Source: Chitinophagaceae bacterium (GTDB lineage: Bacteria > Bacteroidota > Bacteroidia > Chitinophagales > Chitinophagaceae). Taken from it: a DNA stretch of 7,793 bases. The notes beneath the pieces were generated by a model. It had not been told where the DNA came from and did no database searches. It saw only the letters and a program-made list of their open reading frames with translations. Location: NCBI GenBank assembly GCA_016786965.1, contig JAEUVL010000600.1, forward strand, positions 1-7,793, written 5' to 3'. Shown in pieces: positions 1 through 6,018 of this stretch (positions are counted from its first letter, which is position 1; every line of letters begins with the position of its first letter). Both the position numbers and the translations under genes were made by a program.

Positions 1-564
1 GAAGGATTTGAAAAATACCTGATTCATGATGAGCATTACCTGGATATAGTAAGTAATGATTTTGCGTTGATGAATAAATCCGGGCTAACAGGATTACAGA
101 AGATCATGAACCTGGATTTCGATAATATATTAGCTGGTGATCTGCTGGTGAAAATGGATATTGCAACCATGGCACATTCCCTGGAGGGCAGAAGCCCGTT
201 GCTTTGCAAAGGCTTGCTGGAATATGTGCCGTCAATTGCCGATAATTTTAAAATAAAAGGTACCCAAACAAAGTACCTGTTGCGAAAACTATCCGAGAAA
301 TACCTGCCAGGGGAACTGATCAATCAACCGAAAAGAGGATTTGAAATCCCCCTAAAAAAATGGATTGATAATGAATTGAAAGATATGATCGCTGCTTATA
401 TTCTATCCCCCAATGCATATTGTAAGAACTTTGTTCAACCAGGCTTTATTGAAGGATTGTGGGATAGAAAAATTAAAGCAGGAGATGAGAAGAGAGCTAA
501 GATGATCTGGACCTTATTTGCCCTGGAAGTGTGGCATAAAAAATGTTATTTGAAGAATGGCTAA
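1..564 (+). CDS. Asparagine-synthase-type glutamine amidotransferase, C-terminal part (5' end outside window)
   Basis: The reading frame is open from base 1 and ends at TAA 562-564, giving 187 residues; the N-terminal glutaminase domain and start lie upstream. The visible part is the end of the ATP-dependent synthetase domain of the AsnB family. It contains the helix with LLVKMDIATMAHSLEGRSP (residues 48-66 of the fragment), then KYLLRKL and the NQPKRGFEIPLKKW segment (109-121). In the family this domain adenylates a carboxylate and transfers ammonia from glutamine onto it. Polysaccharide loci often carry such paralogues, and a known example (WbpS in Pseudomonas aeruginosa) is assigned to uronamide formation, so a sugar carboxylate is a possible substrate given the dehydrogenase downstream. 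One oddity is RSPLLCK, where most relatives have Asp in place of the Cys (residue 69). The stop overlaps the next gene by 8 bases. Family assignment is firm; the physiological substrate is inference. Confidence 0.9.
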   Translation, partial: EGFEKYLIHDEHYLDIVSNDFALMNKSGLTGLQKIMNLDFDNILAGDLLVKMDIATMAHSLEGRSPLLCKGLLEYVPSIADNFKIKGTQTKYLLRKLSEKYLPGELINQPKRGFEIPLKKWIDNELKDMIAAYILSPNAYCKNFVQPGFIEGLWDRKIKAGDEKRAKMIWTLFALEVWHKKCYLKNG

Positions 565-1714
565 GCTGATACGTATTACAACAGCACCCATATCTCTCAA
601 TGTATTGCTTAGTGGCCAAATGCGATACATGAACGAGCATGGTTTTGAAGTGGTAATGGTAAGCAGCGATGGCGTAGAACTGGATACCGTGAGAGCAAAT
701 GAAGGCTGCCGTCATCATATCATTCCCATGACAAGAAAAATGACCCCATTAGGTGATCTGCGTTGTCTCTGGCTGCTTTACCGATTCTTTAAAAAAGAAA
801 AACCAGATATTGTTCATTCACATACACCCAAAGGCGGGTTACTTGGAATGCTGGCAGCCCGAATGGCCGGTGTAAAGATCAGGGTTCATACTGTGGCAGG
901 ATTGCGGTATGTGACGACGAAAGGATTCAGCCGCCGGGTGTTGGTATTCATGGAAAGATTAACTGGCCGCTGTGCTAATTATGTATGGCCCAATAGTTAT
1001 TCATTGCAGGAATTTATAAAGGCGCATAAGCTGGTCAAACTTTCTAAACTGGAAGTGATTGGGTGGGGTTCCAGTAATGGTATCAACCTGAAACGTTATT
1101 CTTCGATTGCTATTATTCCGGAAAAACTGGAGCAAACCAAAAGTCAAATTCGGTACGACGAAACGAATTTCTACTTTCTATCTGTTGGCCGGATTGTGCA
1201 TGATAAGGGGATGGATGAGTTACTTAATGCTTTCGTAAGATTGTACGAAACAGCGCCCCATGTTCGCCTGGTATTAGTAGGTGCTTTTGAAGATGAGGTA
1301 GACCCTGTAAGTGAAAAAGCCAGGCACCTGATCCAAAATCATCCGGGAGTGATAATGGCCGGCTGGAGCGACCAAGTGGAATACTTCATGCAATTAGCTC
1401 ATGTGCTGGTACATCCTTCGCACAGGGAAGGATTTCCCAATGTACTGTTGCAGGCCGGGGCCATGGTTTGCCCTATCATCTGCTCCCGCATAGAGGGTAA
1501 CATAGATATTGTGGAGCATGAAAAAACCGGGCTGATATTTGAAGTGAAAAATGAAGAACAATTGCTGAGTCAAATGCAATACGCCGTAAAGAATCCTTCC
1601 ATCTTAAAAGAATATGCACAAGTGCTCCGACAGCATATTGAGCAGCATTTTGACCAGCCGATAGTACACTCCCTGCTGCATAAAAGATACCTCGAATTGC
1701 TTGCTGCACAATGA
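557..1714 (+). CDS. GT4-family glycosyltransferase
   Basis: A 385-residue GT-B fold, retaining glycosyltransferase, the usual length for family GT4. The N-terminal acceptor domain has the pattern KPDIVHSHTPKGGLLGMLAARMAG (residues 82-105), and the C-terminal donor domain opens with LSVGRIVHDKGMDELL (208-223, with R212 and K217 at the phosphate-binding positions). The donor-site motif HREGFPNVLLQAGAM (289-303) has Glu291, but the second Glu of the classical E-x7-E motif is Gln299. No signal peptide or transmembrane segment is seen, so it should act at the cytoplasmic face of the membrane, adding a sugar to an undecaprenyl-diphosphate-linked intermediate. Start ATG 557 is chosen because it gives a complete N-terminal Rossmann strand. 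It lies inside the 3' end of the amidotransferase gene (overlap 557-564), suggesting translational coupling. The donor and acceptor sugars cannot be read from the sequence. Confidence 0.92.
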   Translation: MAKLIRITTAPISLNVLLSGQMRYMNEHGFEVVMVSSDGVELDTVRANEGCRHHIIPMTRKMTPLGDLRCLWLLYRFFKKEKPDIVHSHTPKGGLLGMLAARMAGVKIRVHTVAGLRYVTTKGFSRRVLVFMERLTGRCANYVWPNSYSLQEFIKAHKLVKLSKLEVIGWGSSNGINLKRYSSIAIIPEKLEQTKSQIRYDETNFYFLSVGRIVHDKGMDELLNAFVRLYETAPHVRLVLVGAFEDEVDPVSEKARHLIQNHPGVIMAGWSDQVEYFMQLAHVLVHPSHREGFPNVLLQAGAMVCPIICSRIEGNIDIVEHEKTGLIFEVKNEEQLLSQMQYAVKNPSILKEYAQVLRQHIEQHFDQPIVHSLLHKRYLELLAAQ

Positions 1715-1791
1715 TTTCCCGCCTGTAATCGGAAAATTACGAATCTGCGAAAAGTACTACTACCCGATTTCCCTTTTCTTTCTTCTCAAAA

Positions 1792-1823
1792 TTTGGACTG
1801 CCGGGATATGACTTATACTTTTA
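1792..1823 (+). promoter_or_regulatory. Candidate Bacteroidota-type promoter for the acyltransferase gene
   Basis: TTTG at 1792-1795 resembles the -33 element, and TACTTTTA at 1816-1823 matches the -7 consensus TAnnTTTG except for the last base. The spacing of 20 bases fits the known range. Transcription would start near 1830, about 20 bases before ATG 1851. A pyrimidine-rich run (about 1768-1787) lies just upstream. The match is imperfect, so this is a candidate only. Confidence 0.4.
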
Positions 1824-1850
1824 AGTCAGAATCCAATAAATCCAAATCGA

Positions 1851-2510
1851 ATGAAAACCACATTGAAAAAACCTGTGGCTATTGTTGGCTATTCCGGCCA
1901 TGCATATGTCATCATCGACATCCTCTTAAGTGCAGGTCGTTTAGTTACGGCCTACTGCGACCAGGAAGAAAAAGAGTTTAACCCCTATCATTTAGATTAT
2001 CTAGGAAAGGAATCAGATGTTATTCATAAGTTGAAAAAATTTGATTTTTTTGCCTGTGTGGGGCATAATGGTATCCGGGAAAAGATCCATACCAACCTGA
2101 GCCAGTATTTAGGCAATCCGATCAATGCTATTCATCCCAGTGCGGTGGTATCTTCCTCTGTAAAAATGGGCGATGGTATTATGATCGCTGCTAACGCCAC
2201 CCTGAATCCATTGGTGGAATTAGGCAGGGGTGTGATCTGTAATACTTCTACCAGTATTGATCATGAATGTATCATCGGTGATTTTACACATATAGCACCC
2301 GGAGCGGTACTATGTGGTAATGTAAAGATCGGGCGCAGCAGTTTTATCGGAGCTAACTCTGTGATCCGCCAGGGAATCATTATCGGTGATAATGTTACTA
2401 TCGGAGCAGGCACAGTGGTAGTAAAAGATATTCCAGATGGAGCAACAGTCGTGGGCAACCCGGCTAAAAATCTTGTAAGAAGACCTTCCCGCAAACTGGT
2501 GGCTGCATAA
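1851..2510 (+). CDS. PglD/NeuD-type sugar O/N-acyltransferase (left-handed beta-helix)
   Basis: A 219-residue protein with the two-part build of the PglD/NeuD family. The N-terminal Rossmann-like domain starts with VAIVGYSGHAYVIIDIL (residues 9-25) and binds the nucleotide sugar. From about residue 96 on, repeated hexapeptides (such as IGDFTH, IGRSSF, IGDNVT, IGAGTV) form a left-handed beta-helix, ending in VVGNPAK (200-206). The segment SIDHECIIGDFTHIAPGA (135-152) holds His138, equivalent to the catalytic base of Campylobacter PglD, and His147. The family uses acetyl-CoA to acetylate the 4-amine of UDP-4-amino-sugars (PglD) or acts on sialic acid pathways (NeuD). An aminotransferase downstream could supply a 4-amino substrate. 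The gene stands apart, with a candidate promoter before it and a strong terminator after it. The exact sugar is unknown; O-acetylation is possible. Confidence 0.9.
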   Translation: MKTTLKKPVAIVGYSGHAYVIIDILLSAGRLVTAYCDQEEKEFNPYHLDYLGKESDVIHKLKKFDFFACVGHNGIREKIHTNLSQYLGNPINAIHPSAVVSSSVKMGDGIMIAANATLNPLVELGRGVICNTSTSIDHECIIGDFTHIAPGAVLCGNVKIGRSSFIGANSVIRQGIIIGDNVTIGAGTVVVKDIPDGATVVGNPAKNLVRRPSRKLVAA

Positions 2511-2538
2511 AAAAGATATATAAGAATAATATATTCAT

Positions 2539-2566
2539 AACCCGGTGCAAAACACCGGGTTTTTTT
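2539..2566 (+). terminator. Intrinsic (Rho-independent) terminator
   Basis: A perfect stem AACCCGGTG (2539-2547) pairs with CACCGGGTT (2553-2561) around a five-base loop CAAAA. A run of seven T covers 2560-2566, overlapping the foot of the stem. It sits 28 bases after the stop of the acyltransferase gene, so it should end that transcript and separate it from the formyltransferase operon. Confidence 0.92.
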
Positions 2567-2621
2567 GACTCCTGCCCGGCCAAAAGTCTTCACTTAAACG
2601 AGTTATATTATTAATTATCAA

Positions 2622-2629
2622 TACCTTTG
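2622..2629 (+). promoter_or_regulatory. Candidate -7 promoter element (TAnnTTTG) of the formyltransferase operon
   Basis: TACCTTTG at 2622-2629 is an exact match to the Bacteroidota -7 consensus TAnnTTTG. It lies 56 bases after the terminator and 32 bases before the GTG start at 2662, where a promoter is needed. No good TTTG is seen about 20 bases upstream, so the -33 part is weak or absent. Confidence 0.5.
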
Positions 2630-2661
2630 ACCACTGAAACAGCCACATAATACACCTGATA

Positions 2662-3345
2662 GTGAAACGTACTGAGCCGAAGAAACTGAAAGTTCTATTT
2701 CTGAGTAAAAGAGAGAATGAATATGCCCATCGGGCGGCTGATTTTGTGAGGAGACATTTCTTTGAACCGCTGGTTTTTGAGGGTGGCCGAAATGAGAAGC
2801 TTCCCCAAGAAGTGCTTAACTGGAAAGGTGATCTGCTTATCTCCTTTATTTCTTCCTGGATTTACCCTCAAGCGTTGCTGGAGAGTGCATCAATGGCGGC
2901 GATAAATTTCCATCCGGGCAGCCCTGAATACCCCGGCACCGGATGCACCAATTTTGCTATTTACAATGGTGAAACAGAATATGGCGTTACCTGTCATCAT
3001 ATGAATGCCTCGGTTGATTCCGGCAATATCATCATGGTGAAGCGTTTCCAAATAAAAGAAGAGGATACTGTATTCAGTGTCACGCAATTTTGCTACGAAC
3101 TGATAGAAGAAAGCTTTTATGAGATCATGGATTGTGTGTTGCATGACAAGCCGCTACCACTTACTAACGAGTCGTGGAAAAGAAAACCCTACACAAGAAA
3201 ACAATTGGATGAGCTTTGTCATATCCGGCCAGAGATGACTGAAGAAGAGATACAAAAAAGAATAAAGGCCACTACCTATAAAACACCATGGGCCTTTACC
3301 AAAATAGGTAAATATATTTTTAAATTACAAGCTGAAAATAAATGA
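2662..3345 (+). CDS. Formyltransferase-family protein, probable sugar N-formyltransferase
   Basis: A 227-residue protein of the 10-formyltetrahydrofolate-dependent formyltransferase fold. The catalytic Asn-His-Asp set is visible: N82 and H84 in INFHPGSPEYPGTG (81-94), and D119 in VDSGNII, preceded by the conserved YNGETEYGVT (101-110). It is shorter than methionyl-tRNA formyltransferase (about 310 residues) and lacks that enzyme's full C-terminal tRNA-binding domain. Its C-terminal tail (about 170-227, with EEEIQKRIKATTYKTPWAF) looks more like the tail of sugar N-formyltransferases such as the ArnA N-domain, VioF and WbkC. The expected reaction is formylation of a nucleotide-sugar amine. Start: the frame has a stop at 2635-2637, and GTG 2662 is the best start after it. 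The stop overlaps the next ATG (ATGA, 3342-3345), indicating coupling to the dehydrogenase. The fold is firm; the sugar substrate is inferred from context. Confidence 0.88.
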   Translation: MKRTEPKKLKVLFLSKRENEYAHRAADFVRRHFFEPLVFEGGRNEKLPQEVLNWKGDLLISFISSWIYPQALLESASMAAINFHPGSPEYPGTGCTNFAIYNGETEYGVTCHHMNASVDSGNIIMVKRFQIKEEDTVFSVTQFCYELIEESFYEIMDCVLHDKPLPLTNESWKRKPYTRKQLDELCHIRPEMTEEEIQKRIKATTYKTPWAFTKIGKYIFKLQAENK

Positions 3346-4859
3346 TGACTACGGATACACTGAAGAGAATATCAAGAAGCCCTCTTACCGGTAAAGATTA
3401 TGAAATACCGACTATACTGGATGACAAGAGTGGGATAGACGCATTTGTGGCATCACACCCAGGAAAGAAAGTGGTAGTGGTGCAGGGCCTTGGTTTTGTA
3501 GGGTCAGTAATGGGGCTGGTAGTGGCCAACGCATTAACAGAAGAGTATGCGATAATCGGTATTGATCTGCCCACACCGGCTTCCTACTGGAAGATATGTT
3601 CTATTAACGAAGGCGTTTTCCCCATAGTAGCAAGTGATCCAAAAATAGAGTTGTACTATCAGAATGCATTGTCCAAAAAGAATTACTATGCTACTTACGA
3701 CAGTCATGCTTACAGCAAAGCAGATATAGTGGTGGTGGACATAAACCTGGACGTACAGAAAAAGACAGGCCTTAATAGAGAACTGGAGGGGTATAATGTG
3801 GACCTGGCACCATTTAAAAAAGCAATAGCAGCTATTGGCGCAAACTGCAAAGAAGATGTGCTGGTACTGGTAGAAACAACTGTACCACCAGGTACGGCTC
3901 AAAAGATCGTACGACCGATACTGGAAGAATCATTAACCCAAAGAGGATTACCAACTGATAAAATAAAAGTAGGTCACTCCTATGAAAGGGTGATGCCCGG
4001 CCCAAAATATATTGACTCCATTCAAAATTTCTACCGGGTTTTTGCCGGTACTGATGAAAAAAGTGCGGAGGCTGTAGAAACGTTTTTACGTACCGTGATT
4101 CGCACCGATGAGTATCCTTTAACAAGGCTTGGCAACACCAATGCTACTGAAATGGCGAAAGTGCTGGAGAATTCTTTCAGGGCCATGAACATTGCTTTCA
4201 TGGTGGAGTGGAGCCGCTTTGCAGAGGAAGCAGGGGTGGATATATATGAAGTAGTTAATGCTATCCGTATGCGGCCAACCCATAAGAACATCATGCTGCC
4301 AGGATTAGGCGTAGGTGGTTACTGTCTCACAAAAGACCCTTTGCTCGCAAGCTGGGCAAGGATGAACCTGTTCGGTAGTGAAGAAAAGTTGGGGCAAAGT
4401 GAAAGAGGCGTTCATATAAATGATAAGATGCCTTTGTATGCCTTTGAGTACTTACAATCGCAGCATAATGGCTCATTGCAAGGAAAGAAAGTGTTGTTGC
4501 TTGGGGTAAGCTACCTGAATGATGTGGGAGATACCCGCTACACACCTGTGGAGGGTTTTTATGAGCAACTGGAAGCCGCAGGTTGCGAGATCGTATTGCA
4601 CGATCCGCATATAAAGTACTGGGAAGAAAAAGATATTTGGGTGAGCCAGGACCTGGAAGAACTGATGAATGGAGTGTATGATATAATTGTAATTACCACC
4701 GGGCACAAAGATTACCGGAACAACGCTTTTCTGCTGGAAAAAATTAAGCAACAGGCGTCAGGGGTGGTGTATGATACGATCGGAGTACTGACGAATGAGG
4801 AGATCAAGTCATTAAGTGAGAAACATACCGTGAAAGTGATTGGACGGGGGGATTTGTGA
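3342..4859 (+). CDS. UDP-glucose/GDP-mannose dehydrogenase family nucleotide-sugar dehydrogenase
   Basis: A 505-residue NAD-dependent enzyme that oxidises the C6 hydroxyl of a nucleotide-hexose to a carboxylate in two steps. Visible in order: NAD-binding GLGFVG (residues 49-54) after strand KVVVVQ; VETTVPPGTA (177-186); the central helix NATEMAKVLENSFRAMNIAF (267-286) with Lys273 and Asn277; the catalytic cysteine Cys328 in GLGVGGYCLTKDP (321-333); and the C-terminal UDP-binding domain with VLLLGVSYLNDVGDTRYTP (384-402). GVGG before the Cys is closer to the WecC/WbpA (UDP-HexNAc) type than to the GFGGSC of UDP-glucose dehydrogenases, but the substrate is not settled. An extra stretch of about 40 residues precedes the Rossmann strand, which makes it longer than the usual 420-450. 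ATG 3342 overlaps the formyltransferase stop; ATG 3345 is an alternative start. The enzyme is cytoplasmic. Confidence 0.93.
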   Translation: MMTTDTLKRISRSPLTGKDYEIPTILDDKSGIDAFVASHPGKKVVVVQGLGFVGSVMGLVVANALTEEYAIIGIDLPTPASYWKICSINEGVFPIVASDPKIELYYQNALSKKNYYATYDSHAYSKADIVVVDINLDVQKKTGLNRELEGYNVDLAPFKKAIAAIGANCKEDVLVLVETTVPPGTAQKIVRPILEESLTQRGLPTDKIKVGHSYERVMPGPKYIDSIQNFYRVFAGTDEKSAEAVETFLRTVIRTDEYPLTRLGNTNATEMAKVLENSFRAMNIAFMVEWSRFAEEAGVDIYEVVNAIRMRPTHKNIMLPGLGVGGYCLTKDPLLASWARMNLFGSEEKLGQSERGVHINDKMPLYAFEYLQSQHNGSLQGKKVLLLGVSYLNDVGDTRYTPVEGFYEQLEAAGCEIVLHDPHIKYWEEKDIWVSQDLEELMNGVYDIIVITTGHKDYRNNAFLLEKIKQQASGVVYDTIGVLTNEEIKSLSEKHTVKVIGRGDL

Positions 4860-4867
4860 GACAAAAA

Positions 4868-4897
4868 ATGTGAGAAATTTGGAATGTGATGATGTGA
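4868..4897 (+). repeat. Short ATGTGA repeat tract
   Basis: ATGTGA occurs three times at 4868-4873, 4884-4889 and 4892-4897, with AAATTTGG between the first two. It begins 9 bases after the dehydrogenase stop. From memory, longer tracts built from AATGTGA/AAATTTG units occur between genes in Bacteroidota genomes, and this would be a short version. No function is evident. Confidence 0.45.
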
Positions 4898-4951
4898 AAA
4901 ATAGCACCTGCAGGCAATGTATTTGCTGAACAAAAACAGAACAACTAAGAG

Positions 4952-4967
4952 TCCTCCGGTTGGGGGA
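4952..4967 (+). other. Small GC-rich hairpin between dehydrogenase and SDR genes
   Basis: TCCTCC (4952-4957) can pair with GGGGGA (4962-4967) around a GGTT loop, giving six pairs including one G-T wobble. No T run follows, so it is not a standard terminator. It may be a leader structure or chance. Confidence 0.25.
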
Positions 4968-5022
4968 ACGAAGCTGAACAGGGAACTATAGTTGGCAACA
5001 AAAAATTATTTCAACAATTGAT

Positions 5023-6018
5023 ATGAGTAAAAACGTATTGTTACTAGGAGGTGCCGGATTTATTGGATTTAATATCACTAAATACCTGGCTGAAAACCGT
5101 GACTACAAACTGACCATTGCCGACAACTTTGCAAGAGGCAAACAGGATGATTATTTTACCGAGTTGGTAAACAAACACGGCATCAGGGTGGTAGCTGGTG
5201 ATTTTACTGATCCGGCTACCTACAATCAATTAGATGAAGCCTATGACCAGGTGTATATGCTGGCATCAGTGGTGGGAGTGGATAATGCCAATTCTATTCC
5301 ACATGAGATCATCCGCATCAATACAGCCTTGATTTTTAATACACTTGAATGGGTGCGTCGTTGTAAGATCGGTAAAGTGCTGTTTACTTCTACCAGTGAG
5401 TGTTATGCCGGAACGATCGAAGCGTTTGGTTATGTAACACCCACACCAGAGGAAGTTCCACTGTGTATCCAGGAGATCGGTCATCCAAGGTTTACCTATG
5501 CGGTAACAAAGATGCTTGGTGAATCAGGCTTTTTAAACTATGCAAGAATATTAGGATTTGAAACAACTATAGTGCGTTATCATAATGTATATGGCCCACG
5601 GATGGGTTTTAAACATGTGATACCTCACCTGGTGGTGCGCTACAGGAAGAATGAAGAACCGTTTAAAGTGTATGGCCACGACCAGACAAGGGCTTTCTGT
5701 TATATCTCCGATGCAGTGGAAGGAACCGTGCTGGCGATGGAGCAACCAAATACAAACGGTGAGATATATCATATCGGTACGCAGGATGAGATTACCATTG
5801 GTGAATTGATCCACTATGCCGGCGATCTGATGGATTTTAAAGGAACATATGAAAATGCACCTACCTATCCCGGATCGGTAAGTCGGCGCTGCCCCGATAT
5901 TACCAAAGCAAGAACTCAATTAGGCTTTGAACCCAAAGTGATGTGGAAAGAAGGGCTGAAAAATACAGTGGAATGGTATAACCAATATCTGGAATCAGGA
6001 AAACTTGTTTATGAGTAA
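5023..6018 (+). CDS. Extended-SDR NAD-dependent sugar epimerase/dehydratase/decarboxylase
   Basis: A 331-residue extended short-chain dehydrogenase acting on nucleotide sugars. The NAD motif GGAGFIG is at residues 9-15, and the catalytic Tyr-x3-Lys is Y159/K163 in PRFTYAVTK. The third catalytic segment is TSTSECYAG (122-130), with T124, S125 and E126. This Thr-Ser-Glu set, the PR-x2-Y context of the catalytic Tyr, and R289 in RRCPDITKA (288-296) resemble UDP-glucuronate decarboxylases (UXS) and the ArnA C-terminal domain, in which Glu and Arg serve the decarboxylation step. Similar motifs also occur in some 4-epimerases, so the reaction is not certain. It lies downstream of a dehydrogenase that would make a uronate and overlaps an aminotransferase that would need a 4-keto sugar, which favours a 4-keto-producing role. 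ATG 5023 puts the first beta strand directly at the N-terminus. A gap of 163 bases precedes it, without a convincing promoter. Confidence 0.88.
   Translation: MSKNVLLLGGAGFIGFNITKYLAENRDYKLTIADNFARGKQDDYFTELVNKHGIRVVAGDFTDPATYNQLDEAYDQVYMLASVVGVDNANSIPHEIIRINTALIFNTLEWVRRCKIGKVLFTSTSECYAGTIEAFGYVTPTPEEVPLCIQEIGHPRFTYAVTKMLGESGFLNYARILGFETTIVRYHNVYGPRMGFKHVIPHLVVRYRKNEEPFKVYGHDQTRAFCYISDAVEGTVLAMEQPNTNGEIYHIGTQDEITIGELIHYAGDLMDFKGTYENAPTYPGSVSRRCPDITKARTQLGFEPKVMWKEGLKNTVEWYNQYLESGKLVYE

Noticed and set aside
1725..1740. Inverted repeat GTAAT / ATTAC after the GT4 gene as a terminator
   Set aside because: Only five A/T-rich pairs and no T run follow it.
1713..1773. Direct repeat GATTTCCC (1713-1720 and 1766-1773)
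   Set aside because: Eight bases in a low-complexity pyrimidine-rich region; chance is the simplest explanation, and nothing like an att site or target duplication is seen.
1793..1981. Open frame of 62 codons on the + strand overlapping the start of the acyltransferase gene
   Set aside because: It runs in another frame across the promoter region and the 5' end of a well-supported gene and has no recognisable protein features.
2261..2593. Open frame of 110 codons on the - strand
   Set aside because: It is antisense to the conserved beta-helix repeats and crosses the terminator; a shadow of the real gene.
3534..3902. Minus-strand open frames of about 122 codons (here and at 5551-5919)
   Set aside because: Both are antisense to conserved enzyme coding regions, with compositions rich in His, Cys and Tyr typical of reverse-complement shadows.
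4918..4925. TGTATTTG as a possible -7 promoter element for the SDR gene
   Set aside because: One mismatch to TAnnTTTG and no TTTG at the right distance upstream; it is also about 100 bases from the start codon.
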